Position numbers and translations under genes: made by a program | The notes under the pieces: model-generated | Database searches by the model: none | Seen by the model: the letters and a program-made list of their open reading frames with translations, nothing else | What the model was told of the DNA's origin: nothing | Part shown: in pieces, positions 24,545 to 33,579 of the stretch | Layout: the number at the start of each line of letters is the position of its first letter | Position numbering within the stretch: position 1 is the stretch's first letter | Virus record (IMG/VR): IMGVR_UViG_3300014050_000006 | Location: 1-64,000 of that record | DNA: 64,000 nucleotides | DNA from: a virus | Reading direction: 5' to 3' (one strand)

Positions 24545-25099
24545 ATGATATCATTTTATAAACCTAATAGTAAAAATACAGGAACTGCCTGTAGTTTCAC
24601 AGTAAACTCAAAAGATGCTTCAATTTGGGGGTCTTTAATTAAACAAAGCTCATGGAATGAAGCTAAGAAAATTGGTTCTTTTTCAAGCAACCAAAATAAT
24701 CCTAATAAAAGTGTTAAAGTTAAATTTTCTTTAACAGAAGCAGCTGGTATTCTAGATGCAATTGAAAGAAATGCCGAATTTTCTGCATATCATACTTCTG
24801 ACAAACAAACTACCAGAATTAAATTTTGCCCATACATTCGAGAAGATAAACAAGTTGGATTCTCATATTCCGTAAATAAAGAAGATAAACAAAATAGCGA
24901 AAATAAACAATCATATCTAATTGGTTTTTATTTTAATGAAGCTAGACTTATTAAAGAATTTTTATCTTATGCTTTGAATTCAGTATTTGAAGCTCAAAGA
25001 ATTGAAACAATTAAAAATCTAAAAAATTCTAAAAAAGAACAACCAGAAACTCCAACTACAGAAAGCTCTGATAATCAAGAAGATAGCGAACTTTGGTAG
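24545..25099 (+). CDS. Candidate single-stranded DNA-binding protein
   Basis: The 184-residue protein has a beta-rich N-terminal part (about 1-145) with TGTACSFTVNSKD, VKVKFSLTEAAGIL and IKFCPYI strands, then a helix (about 125-150) and a Pro/Glu/Ser-rich tail ending in acidic residues plus a terminal aromatic (EDSELW). Acidic tails with a hydrophobic end are typical of ssDNA-binding proteins that recruit replication partners. No canonical SSB or gp32 is otherwise present in this complete-looking module. It follows the polymerase and has one of the strongest promoters, as expected for an abundant binding protein. The assignment is inference. Confidence 0.45.
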   Translation: MISFYKPNSKNTGTACSFTVNSKDASIWGSLIKQSSWNEAKKIGSFSSNQNNPNKSVKVKFSLTEAAGILDAIERNAEFSAYHTSDKQTTRIKFCPYIREDKQVGFSYSVNKEDKQNSENKQSYLIGFYFNEARLIKEFLSYALNSVFEAQRIETIKNLKNSKKEQPETPTTESSDNQEDSELW

Positions 25100-25103
25100 T
25101 TGA

Positions 25104-27017
25104 ATGAAGAAAAAGAAACTATTATATCAATCTGATTTTAGTTTAGCCAAGACAGGCTTTGGAAGAGCAGCCAAAGCTCTTCTCTCTTATCTATATAAAA
25201 CTGGTAAATATGATATAACTCACTATTCTTGTGGTTTACCTTACGTTCATCCAGAATTCGAAAGAACTCCATGGAAAACTGTTGGATCATTACCAAATAA
25301 TCCTCAAGAACTTCAAGAATTAAATAAAGATCCTAATGTAGCTAGACTAGCTAGTTATGGCGCACATTATTTAGACAAAGTTATTCAAGAAGAAAAACCA
25401 GACGTATATATTGCAGTTCAAGATATTTGGGGTATAGATTTTGCTGTAGAAAAAAAATGGTTTAATAAAATAACTTCTGTATTGTGGACGACACTAGATT
25501 CATTACCTATTTTGCCAGCTGCTCTTACAAAAGCTAATAAAATTAAAAATTATTGGATTTGGAGTAATTTTGCTACAAAAGCAATGCATGAACTTGGTCA
25601 TACTCATGTTAAAACTATGCATGGACCAATTGAAACTAAAAACTTTTATAGATTAGAAAATTCCAAAAGAGAAGAACTCAGAAAAAAATTTAATATTCCA
25701 TTAGATGCATTTATAGTAGGATTCGTTTTTAGAAATCAATTAAGGAAAAGCGTTCCTAATCTTTTAGAAGGATATGCTCTTTGGAAGAAATCTAATCCTC
25801 AAATCAAAAATACTTATTTACTTCTTCATACTCATTGGGGAGAAGGATGGAATATTCATAGGTTAGCTCAAGAATATGGAATTAATCCAAATGAAATTTT
25901 AACAACTTATGTTTGCAGAAATTGTGGAAATTACGAAGTAAAACCATTTCATGGATCAGAAGTAGATTGCAGATTCTGCAACACTCAAAAATCTCAAATT
26001 ACTACTAATGTTAGTTTAGGAGTTACAGAAGATCAATTAAATGAAGTATACAATTTAATGGATGTTTATTGTCATCCTTTTACAAGTGGTGGACAAGAAA
26101 TCCCAATTCAAGAAGCAAAACTTACCGAACTTATTACTTTAGTAACAAATTATTCTTGTGGAGAGGAAATGTGTGAACCAGAAGCAGGATCATTTGAATT
26201 AGATTGGTCCGAATATAGAGAGCATGGAACAGAATTTAAAAAAGCATCTACTAAACCATCTTCAATAGCGAAACAATTAAATAAAGTTTATAATATGCCA
26301 GTTCAAAAAAGAAGAGAAATGGGTAGAAAAGCTAGAGAATGGACTATAGATAATTTTTCGGTAGAAGTAATTGGTAAAATGATAGAAGATTTTATTGATA
26401 ATGCTCCAGAATCAAATTATGATTTCTCTACAAAAGAAGAAGAAAAAGACCCATATTTTAAAATACCAGATATAGAAAATGATTCTGAATGGATTATTTC
26501 TTTATATAAAAATATTTTAAAAATGAAAGAAATTAATCAAAATGATGAAGGATATAAATATTGGATGCAGGAGATATCAAAAGGCGCAAAACGAATTGAT
26601 ATAGAAAATTATTTTAGAAAGATTGCTCAACAAGAAAATCAAAAAAATAAACAAATTAGTTTTGAAGAATTATTAGGAGAAGGTTCTCCAGAAGATAGGA
26701 TTTTATATGTAATGCCAGATTCTATTGGAGATATATTTTTATCCACAAGTTTATTTAAATCTATTAAAAAACAATATCCAAATAAAAAATTATATGTTGC
26801 TACAAATCCACAGAATTTTTCAGTTTTGGATGGAAATCCTTATGTACATAAAGTAATTCAATATATTCCACAAATGGATCAATTAATGTGGTTGGAAGGA
26901 ATTGGAGACCATAAAGGATTTTTTGAAATAGCATTTCTTCCACATGCATTAACTCAAAGGATTTTAACTTATGTACATAATGGTAAAACTAATATAGAAA
27001 TGGAGATTAAAAACTAA
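25104..27017 (+). CDS. Fused GT4 glycosyltransferase and GT9 N-terminal half, with zinc-ribbon insert
   Basis: The 637-residue protein has a GT4-type glycosyltransferase (about 1-430) with a GFGRA N-terminal loop, a GFVFRN donor-domain strand and a CHPFTSGGQEIPIQEAKL nucleotide-sugar motif. Between them, four cysteines (271, 274, 289, 292) form a zinc-ribbon-like insert. Then comes an acidic linker, a DUF4214-like helical segment (about 475-512) and the first half of a GT9 domain (about 533-637, with ILYVMPDSIGDIFLSTSLF). The GT9 second half is the next gene, overlapping by 1 nt (TAATG). It probably adds two sugars in sequence. Confidence 0.75.
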   Translation: MKKKKLLYQSDFSLAKTGFGRAAKALLSYLYKTGKYDITHYSCGLPYVHPEFERTPWKTVGSLPNNPQELQELNKDPNVARLASYGAHYLDKVIQEEKPDVYIAVQDIWGIDFAVEKKWFNKITSVLWTTLDSLPILPAALTKANKIKNYWIWSNFATKAMHELGHTHVKTMHGPIETKNFYRLENSKREELRKKFNIPLDAFIVGFVFRNQLRKSVPNLLEGYALWKKSNPQIKNTYLLLHTHWGEGWNIHRLAQEYGINPNEILTTYVCRNCGNYEVKPFHGSEVDCRFCNTQKSQITTNVSLGVTEDQLNEVYNLMDVYCHPFTSGGQEIPIQEAKLTELITLVTNYSCGEEMCEPEAGSFELDWSEYREHGTEFKKASTKPSSIAKQLNKVYNMPVQKRREMGRKAREWTIDNFSVEVIGKMIEDFIDNAPESNYDFSTKEEEKDPYFKIPDIENDSEWIISLYKNILKMKEINQNDEGYKYWMQEISKGAKRIDIENYFRKIAQQENQKNKQISFEELLGEGSPEDRILYVMPDSIGDIFLSTSLFKSIKKQYPNKKLYVATNPQNFSVLDGNPYVHKVIQYIPQMDQLMWLEGIGDHKGFFEIAFLPHALTQRILTYVHNGKTNIEMEIKN

Positions 27018-28201
27018 TGCATCTAATAGAAGCTTACGCCTTATCTTGTGGAGTTAAAATAGATAAACCATTTATTTTAGAATCATTTTTTCCACTACCT
27101 TTTGAAAAATATATATCTTTTCAACCTTTTAGTAAGCCATCTAAAAATTATGATTATTGGCAAGAAGTAATTAATTTAATTCTGCCTCATTTAATTGAAA
27201 ATAATATTAATATAGTTCAAATAGGTGCAGATAAAGAGCCCATTTTACAAAATTGTTATAGTGTAGTTGGCCAAACAGATATTAAACAAGCTGCTTATAT
27301 TATTAAAAATTCATTACTTCATCTAGGAGCAGACAGTTTTGGTGCGCATATTGCGTCTGGATATGGTAAAAAAATAGTAGCATTATATAGTAATAATAAT
27401 ATAAATAATGTAAAACCTTATTGGTCAAAAGAAGAAGATATAATCTTATTAGAACCAAAAAGAAATAACAAACCAAATTATTCATTTGATGAAAATCCAA
27501 AAAGTATAAATAGTATTAAACCAGAAGAAATCGCTAAATCTATTTTAAAACTACTTGGTATAGATAATAATTTTGAAATAATGCAAACTATTTATACTGG
27601 AAAATTATATAACAATAAAATTTTTCACATTGTTCCTAACCATATAGTAGAAAGGAATGCTACGATTAATCATTGTGTAGTTAGAATGGATTTAGATTTT
27701 AATGAAGAAAATCTAAATCAACAATTAAAACTGATGCCATGTATTATTGCTTCTAATAGACCAATAAATTTAAATATTTTAAAAGAAAATAAACAAAATA
27801 TTTTAGGCATAAATTACTTTATAGAAGATGAGACTAGTATCAATTTTATTAGAGATATTAAAAATTTAAGTATTAAATATCAATTATATTCTTATTTACC
27901 TAAAGAAAAAATAAATGATTATAAATTAACTTATATTGATTATGGCATTATAATTAATATTTCATTAAAGCATTCAGAAATTGAAAATAATATAAAACAA
28001 TACATGGATAAAAAAATATTTTATAAATCAAATAATTTGATATTGAGTAGAGGTGAAGTATTTTTAAGTGAAAAAGCCTTTTTTGATAATAAACCAGTTA
28101 AAAATATTAATGAAAATATTCAAGAATTTTACGATATTAATATATTAAATGAAAATCCAGAAAAATTTTATATATTCACAATGGACTTGACAAAAGGATA
28201 A
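27017..28201 (+). CDS. GT9 C-terminal half with an extra C-terminal region
   Basis: The 394-residue protein continues the GT9 fold begun in the upstream gene. YISFQPF (about 32-38), IVQIGADKE (about 73-81) and a LGADSFGAHIASGYGKKIVALY segment (about 107-128) form the nucleotide-sugar domain. The last 200 or so residues (about 190-394) are unlike GT9 and not recognised; they contain repeated alpha/beta elements. The ATG overlaps the previous TAA, so a ribosome can pass from one half to the other. The division may be a real two-subunit enzyme or a frame split of an ancestral fusion. Confidence 0.65.
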   Translation: MHLIEAYALSCGVKIDKPFILESFFPLPFEKYISFQPFSKPSKNYDYWQEVINLILPHLIENNINIVQIGADKEPILQNCYSVVGQTDIKQAAYIIKNSLLHLGADSFGAHIASGYGKKIVALYSNNNINNVKPYWSKEEDIILLEPKRNNKPNYSFDENPKSINSIKPEEIAKSILKLLGIDNNFEIMQTIYTGKLYNNKIFHIVPNHIVERNATINHCVVRMDLDFNEENLNQQLKLMPCIIASNRPINLNILKENKQNILGINYFIEDETSINFIRDIKNLSIKYQLYSYLPKEKINDYKLTYIDYGIIINISLKHSEIENNIKQYMDKKIFYKSNNLILSRGEVFLSEKAFFDNKPVKNINENIQEFYDINILNENPEKFYIFTMDLTKG

Positions 28202-28215
28202 ATATCGATTATCAT
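28187..28215 (+). promoter_or_regulatory. Sigma-70-like promoter, TTGACA-N17-TATCAT
   Basis: TTGACA (28187-28192) lies in the 3' end of the GT9 gene, followed by a 17-nt spacer and TATCAT (28210-28215). The -10 ends 6 nt before the ATG at 28222. Confidence 0.7.
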
Positions 28216-28221
28216 CATAAA

Positions 28222-29025
28222 ATGAGTCCAAAAATTAAAGATAATGAAAATACCACTACTATTGGTAGTTCTGAATTAATTAACATAGATGTTCTATCTA
28301 CAAATCCCCAACCAGTACTTCAAGTTATTCCTCCAAATCTTATTACTAGAAATCAATATGGATTAATTGATGATAAAAATCTTAATTATGTATTCAATGA
28401 TGATGGAACAATTAATTGGCGTAAAATGGTAAAAACAGAATATTTAGTACCAAATAGACAAAAGACTCAAGAAACCGATGTTTCTAAACTAGAAGATAAA
28501 GACTTACTTATTCTTTTAGGTGGTATTAAAGAACTTGCTCAAATTCGTGGCTATACAAGCGTTGAATATAAAGTAGTAGCAGCAAGCGAAAATTATTTCG
28601 CAACAAGCTGTCGTATAACTTGGATTCCAAATTATGAAACTGGTGGTCGCGAAATTGTATTTGAATCTCTTGCAGATGCAACAAGTAGTAATACTAAATC
28701 TTTTGCTAGATTCTTTTTAGCTGCAATTGCTGAAAATAGAGCTTTTGTAAGATGTGTTCGTAATTTTTTAAAGATTAATATTGTATCTCAAGAAGAACTT
28801 GGAGATGCTAAATTATTAGATGATGGATCTACTTCCCAAGAGAATCCAACTTCTCCACTTACTCTATTGGAGAAAATAATGAAACAAAAAAGTATTTCAT
28901 TTGAAACTTTAAAAAATAAACTAATCAAAGAAAATTTTGATAATGTAGAAAATATAAATTCTTTAAATGATATTCCTAAAGCTAAAATTTTTGAATTGAT
29001 TGAAAGAATTAAAAAAATTAAATAA
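28222..29025 (+). CDS. Candidate single-strand annealing recombination protein
   Basis: In the 267-residue protein, the central part (about 95-190) has the order seen in Rad52/Sak-like annealing proteins: a GGIKELAQIRGY helix, a beta segment with VEYKVVAASENYFATSCRI, an ADATSSNTK loop and an AAIAENRAFVRCVRNFLKI helix resembling their ETRAxxRALR motif. The C-terminal 60 residues form a small helical domain of the kind attached to such proteins. It is the last + strand gene, has its own leaderless-type promoter and stops 5 bp before the convergent virion block. Family membership is likely but not certain. Confidence 0.5.
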   Translation: MSPKIKDNENTTTIGSSELINIDVLSTNPQPVLQVIPPNLITRNQYGLIDDKNLNYVFNDDGTINWRKMVKTEYLVPNRQKTQETDVSKLEDKDLLILLGGIKELAQIRGYTSVEYKVVAASENYFATSCRITWIPNYETGGREIVFESLADATSSNTKSFARFFLAAIAENRAFVRCVRNFLKINIVSQEELGDAKLLDDGSTSQENPTSPLTLLEKIMKQKSISFETLKNKLIKENFDNVENINSLNDIPKAKIFELIERIKKIK

Positions 29026-29030
29026 AATAA

Positions 29031-30377
29031 TTAACATCTATCTTTAATAGATTGATATGATTTGTAATTAGTTTTTTTACCATCAGAATAACTTGCTCCT
29101 ATATTAAAGGCCTGATCTTTAGTTATATAATCACAAGTTCCATAAGCATTAGGCGTTATCCCTAATGTCACTAGTTTTGTTAAAGCATATAAAGCTTGAT
29201 CGTCACTTATGTTTACTGTCGAAAAACATGAAATTGGTGCACCAAAAACATTAAGTCCACCTCCAAAATCAATTCCACTATGTCTTATATCTAACAAAGT
29301 ACTAAAAATTGGAGAATCTATAATTATTTTAGGATAATATAAAAAAGTTTTTTTAGATCTACAAATATAAGGACCAAATATAGATTTTTCTTTTTGAGGA
29401 TTTGGATATCCTTTTTGCGATGTAGAAATTTTTACTGGTATATAATCTAAAAAATCTATATATAAATTTAAATTATTTGGTCCTCCAAATGTACCAAAAA
29501 ATCCTTTTGCACTTATATTATTTTTCATATTTTCTAAAATATTTTTTTCTGTTGCTTTTGATTTATTTATAAAACTATCACCTTGATATTTTTGTGAAAT
29601 TTTATCAAGTTTTGAATCTTTAATTTCTTTATTACCAATTAAATTTGCTATAAAATTTTCTGCATTTTCTTTTGAATATCTAAATGGATTGTAAGAAAAA
29701 CCAGATCCAGCATTTAATTGGTATTTACTAAGTAAAGTATCATAACTTGATTGGCCCATTATTTTTTTAAATGCTGATTCACTTGATAAATTTATGAATT
29801 TACCTTTTTGGATTTTTTCTTTTTGTTCGTCTACAAATGGATATTTTCTATTTATTACTTGTTTTAAAGTATTAGTTTCATAAGTATAAAAATCAGATAT
29901 ACCAATTTTAGGTAACTGTAATTTAACACTAGAAGTCAATTCTGCGATTAATATACTTTGTATATAAATTCCCACAGATTGAGAAACTGTAAAACCAAGA
30001 ATGCTGCTATATCCACCTAGAAGTAAAGCTATAGTTAATGGGTCTACAGCTGGAGCTATAGAACCAATATTTAAATCTAATCCATAAGAATTATAAAATA
30101 AATCATTCATTTGAGATTCAATAAATCCGATTGGTCGCATTGTACCAAGTCCATAATACCCTTTATTAAATCTTGTTTTTCTTTCATCTTCTAGTGCTTT
30201 TTTAACTGCTGGTTTTAAATTTTTATCATTCTGCAACATAGAAGTCGCTCCATTATTGAAAAAAATATAATGTTGATTTATTGGAATGACACCCAAATGA
30301 CTAACTTTGTTTAAAACAAGTTTGGTATTTTCCATACCATAAGTATTATTCCAATTTGCTGAAGCTAATTGATTCAT
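29031..30377 (-). CDS. Virion-block protein with hydrophobic central segment
   Basis: The 448-residue protein is the last gene of the leftward block. The N-terminal third is polar. Residues about 105-155 are hydrophobic (APAVDPLTIALLLGGYSSIL, then SVGIYIQSILIAELTSSV) and could be one or two membrane-spanning helices. The C-terminal half contains a beta-rich FFGTFGGPNNLNLYIDFLDYIPVKI region and cysteines near the end. A membrane-contacting tail component is possible. It ends 5 bp from the convergent + gene. No named family recognised. Confidence 0.5.
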   Translation of the reverse strand: MNQLASANWNNTYGMENTKLVLNKVSHLGVIPINQHYIFFNNGATSMLQNDKNLKPAVKKALEDERKTRFNKGYYGLGTMRPIGFIESQMNDLFYNSYGLDLNIGSIAPAVDPLTIALLLGGYSSILGFTVSQSVGIYIQSILIAELTSSVKLQLPKIGISDFYTYETNTLKQVINRKYPFVDEQKEKIQKGKFINLSSESAFKKIMGQSSYDTLLSKYQLNAGSGFSYNPFRYSKENAENFIANLIGNKEIKDSKLDKISQKYQGDSFINKSKATEKNILENMKNNISAKGFFGTFGGPNNLNLYIDFLDYIPVKISTSQKGYPNPQKEKSIFGPYICRSKKTFLYYPKIIIDSPIFSTLLDIRHSGIDFGGGLNVFGAPISCFSTVNISDDQALYALTKLVTLGITPNAYGTCDYITKDQAFNIGASYSDGKKTNYKSYQSIKDRC

Positions 30378-30382
30378 TTTAA

Positions 30383-31051
30383 TTAAACATTAGAACTACT
30401 ATAATAAAAGAAAGGATTCATAAATGGAATTCCATAAGCTACAGGATTTCCATCATAATTAAAAGTTGTCATCATTATATTATAATCAATTACTTGTATT
30501 AATTTATTTACTTCTTTAACTTCGGTTCCACCAGCTGTTATAGGAATAGTCTGCCCATTTTGAGATGTATCATTTGTTAAATAAGCTATTGGAAAATATG
30601 CAGCAGTTTGTCTTCTATATGTTATATTATCTTTTAAATTACCATTTTGATCAAACTCTATTCCAGGATTATATTGAAAAGGCTCAGGATATCCACTCCA
30701 TGGATTATCTAATTTTCCAATTTTTATTGACGCCCCTGTTGCGTAAAGATTTGGTCCAATTCCAACTTCAAGATATAAAATTTGATTTGATTCTTTTACT
30801 TCAAATTCTTGGCCTAATCCATTTATAACGTGACCACTAATATTTCCTTCCATACCTTGAATTACAGATTTAGTTGAATCATCCATAAACCCAGTATATA
30901 CCATCATATCTTTTAAATTAAAAGATCTATATATAACAGATCTTGGTTCAACGGTAAGATATATTTTTTTATCTTTTTGAATATAAGATACTTCAAATGG
31001 AATATAACTTGCTTGTTTTGCTGCTGATGTTTTAAATACTGGTGTTGCCAT
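30383..31051 (-). CDS. Virion-block protein, beta-rich, unknown
   Basis: The 222-residue protein is rich in beta-forming and Gly/Asn/Tyr residues, with no signal peptide or membrane helix and no cysteine. It lies 5 nt upstream of the 448-residue gene and 1 nt after the 557-residue gene, so it is part of the same transcript. A good ribosome-binding site (AGGAG, 8-9 nt before ATG) precedes it. It is probably a minor tail or baseplate component by position only. Confidence 0.5.
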   Translation of the reverse strand: MATPVFKTSAAKQASYIPFEVSYIQKDKKIYLTVEPRSVIYRSFNLKDMMVYTGFMDDSTKSVIQGMEGNISGHVINGLGQEFEVKESNQILYLEVGIGPNLYATGASIKIGKLDNPWSGYPEPFQYNPGIEFDQNGNLKDNITYRRQTAAYFPIAYLTNDTSQNGQTIPITAGGTEVKEVNKLIQVIDYNIMMTTFNYDGNPVAYGIPFMNPFFYYSSSNV

Positions 31052-31052
31052 T

Positions 31053-32726
31053 TTAAACTCCTGTTAAATTTATAATGATTTGCTGTTCATTATTTAAAGT
31101 TACTTTTAGTTGAGCAATATCATCATATATTTTATTATTTATATTAGTATATTTTACATCTATATTATAAAAATTTGTCGAAGTATCATCTATATAATTA
31201 GTTGTATATTTTATTCCAGTACTACTAGTAAGTCCGCTATATAAATTTAAATATATCGTAGATACAGGATTATCAGATGCATATAAATTCCATGTATTAA
31301 GAAATGTTTTATATCCTAAAGTTCCAGTCATATTTCCAGTGATATAATTAGAATAATTTTTACTCATTAATCCAGTAGCTAATACAACCCCATAGACATG
31401 AGTTTCAAATATTCCAGTTGAATTTAATGGCTCATAAAGTGAAATTCCACTTACTAAATAATTTCCAGTTTCAAGAGTTGGAGTATTAATTGACCCAAAA
31501 GTTTGTATAGAAATTAGATTTCCACTCTCTCCAGAAATAGCAGAAGTTAATTTTAATTTTGATCCAATTATCTCTGAATATACTCCATAAGATCCATTAC
31601 CAGAATTTATAATATTATTAAGAGTAGTTATAGAATCAAAATAAAGTGGAGGATTAAATAATGATCCAGTGGCATATGTAAACGTACTTAATCTAGCATT
31701 AATTGGGTCATCTATTGTTATAAAATCAAAAAATTCTGGATTATTATAATTTATATAATTATAAGCATTTGAAAATCCAGTAGTATAAGCTTGCAAAGCA
31801 TTAACGCCAGAACCAGTAACAATTTCATTAAATATATAAATTCCGCTATTTATTTCTAAAACTTTTCCAGTCAATACTCCAGTCAATACTGCATAACCAG
31901 TTAAATTTTTTCTTGGTAATTTGACTTTTTGAATATTTCCACTACTTATTATCGTTCTTATTTCATCAACATATCCAATTCCATCATTCATAGCTTTATT
32001 TAAAACAAAAGTTCCTGGAAAATCAGAAATATTATTAGCTATAGGATTAACGATATTAAAATTATTGTACCAATATTGATTTCCAAATGTTGTATAATAA
32101 TAATCTTTAACAAAAGCTACAGTGTAAGTATTTTCATCATAAAAATTATCTCTTAATTTTACGATACCAGAATATATTCCATCATAAGAATTAGATCTAT
32201 ATGCAATTGGTGAGTTTATTGTACTAGATACAGGTTGTAACACAACTTCTAATGGATTTATATTATTTCTATTTAGATAACCAGTTAAAACACCAGATAA
32301 AGGATATTTAACATTATCAGAAGAATTTATAGTTAAATTTTCATTGATTGGGATTACTTCTCTACCATATGCATCATAAAAAGTTTGTCCATTGACAAAA
32401 ATTCCAGTATGGTATCCACTTGCATTATAAGATCCAGAAGAATTTGTAAAACCAATATCTATAAATTCTGCAATTCCAGTTATTTTTGCGTAAAGATCAC
32501 CAGAATAATTAGAATAATATAAAGTATCTACTCCAGTTAAAATTAAAGATTCTTGATTAGGTATATTAAAATCATAATTTGCAAACAAAGTAATATTTTT
32601 TACCTTAATCTTATTAATAGGAAATGTTACAAAAGAATTCTTATTATTATTAAGTTCTTTTAGCGTATCTGGATCAATAGGAGCGCTCCTAAATCCTGTC
32701 ATAAATATTCTTGCGTATTTAGCCAT
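31053..32726 (-). CDS. Thr-Gly-rich tail/fibre protein
   Basis: The 557-residue protein consists of short beta strands with many Thr-Gly and Ser-Gly turns (LTGYL, ITGNMTG, NSGIY), like several other genes in this block. It has no cysteine and no hydrophobic segment. An upstream TATAGTGTAAT element with a 22-nt leader and an AAGGAAA ribosome-binding site marks it as the head of a transcript. A structural tail or fibre role is inferred from composition and context. Confidence 0.55.
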   Translation of the reverse strand: MAKYARIFMTGFRSAPIDPDTLKELNNNKNSFVTFPINKIKVKNITLFANYDFNIPNQESLILTGVDTLYYSNYSGDLYAKITGIAEFIDIGFTNSSGSYNASGYHTGIFVNGQTFYDAYGREVIPINENLTINSSDNVKYPLSGVLTGYLNRNNINPLEVVLQPVSSTINSPIAYRSNSYDGIYSGIVKLRDNFYDENTYTVAFVKDYYYTTFGNQYWYNNFNIVNPIANNISDFPGTFVLNKAMNDGIGYVDEIRTIISSGNIQKVKLPRKNLTGYAVLTGVLTGKVLEINSGIYIFNEIVTGSGVNALQAYTTGFSNAYNYINYNNPEFFDFITIDDPINARLSTFTYATGSLFNPPLYFDSITTLNNIINSGNGSYGVYSEIIGSKLKLTSAISGESGNLISIQTFGSINTPTLETGNYLVSGISLYEPLNSTGIFETHVYGVVLATGLMSKNYSNYITGNMTGTLGYKTFLNTWNLYASDNPVSTIYLNLYSGLTSSTGIKYTTNYIDDTSTNFYNIDVKYTNINNKIYDDIAQLKVTLNNEQQIIINLTGV

Positions 32727-32748
32727 TTTCCTTATACCTTCATATATA

Positions 32749-32756
32749 TTACACTA
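32749..32756 (-). promoter_or_regulatory. Late-type element TATAGTGTAAT before the 557-aa gene
   Basis: On the minus strand the octamer TAGTGTAA overlaps the stop codon of the glycosyltransferase-like gene. It is followed by a 22-nt leader with AAGG ribosome-binding sites and the ATG at 32726. The same octamer and same 22-nt spacing occur before the gene at 39915. Confidence 0.4.
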
Positions 32757-33579
32757 TATATTCGATTAAATTTTTGTATATATTAATATTTATATTCTTA
32801 ATATTAAATAAAACTTTTTGTTGGATATCATAATCATTTTTAGTTTTAGCTAAATGAATATAAAAATTGTTTTTTTCATTTATATTTTTTATAATATATT
32901 TAGAATTCAAATTATGATATTCTGCATAAAATTTAAGAAATAATTGTTCAGGAATAACAGGCATACAAAAAGAATATTTTATATTTTTTAAATATTTCAT
33001 ATCATATTTTTTTCTTAAAAACTCATATATTAAAATAGATTTTTCAGCATAATCTTTAGCTATTTTTGGATCTTTAAAACCTAAAATACCACAATTATAA
33101 GATTTTTCATTTTCTGCGCCAAATCTTAATTCATTATTTAAAAAAAGTTTATCAATTAAAAAATCCCATTCTGGTATTATTTTTAAAGGAATAATATCTT
33201 TGAAAACATACATTAATTTTATATACCATTTATTTTCTTTCAATATTTCTTGATTTTGATAAATTAAATCATTTTTTATTAAATTTTTAGTTACATCTTC
33301 CAATAAAAAAGTATCTAAATCTATAATTATTTGTTTTTTTTCATTTTTTAAAACTTGCATTTTACAGCAACTCCAATAATAATCATAATAATGATTATGC
33401 TCTATTTCGTTAAAAGAATCATAATTTAGTCCAATATTTTTACAAATATTTATATATTCTTTTGTTGAATAAAGATTAATTTTAAAATCTTGTTTTTTTA
33501 AACAAAGAAAAGATAAAACTTGGGGTATTAAATATTTTTGATTATTTGATAATGGTAAAAAAGTATGAGTAAACTCCAT
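32749..33579 (-). CDS. GT-A-type glycosyltransferase-like protein in the tail block
   Basis: The 276-residue protein has a IIIDLDTFLLEDV segment (about 88-100) with the metal-binding Asp-x-Asp of GT-A glycosyltransferases, an SYNCGILGFKDPKIAKDYAE motif (about 160-179) seen in DUF6734-like transferases, and an EQLFLKFYAEY helix (about 211-221). It has no signal peptide. It overlaps the poly-Ser/Pro virion gene upstream by 1 nt, so the two are co-translated. A transferase placed among fibre genes suggests it glycosylates a virion protein, possibly that neighbour. Confidence 0.6.
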   Translation of the reverse strand: MEFTHTFLPLSNNQKYLIPQVLSFLCLKKQDFKINLYSTKEYINICKNIGLNYDSFNEIEHNHYYDYYWSCCKMQVLKNEKKQIIIDLDTFLLEDVTKNLIKNDLIYQNQEILKENKWYIKLMYVFKDIIPLKIIPEWDFLIDKLFLNNELRFGAENEKSYNCGILGFKDPKIAKDYAEKSILIYEFLRKKYDMKYLKNIKYSFCMPVIPEQLFLKFYAEYHNLNSKYIIKNINEKNNFYIHLAKTKNDYDIQQKVLFNIKNININIYKNLIEYIV

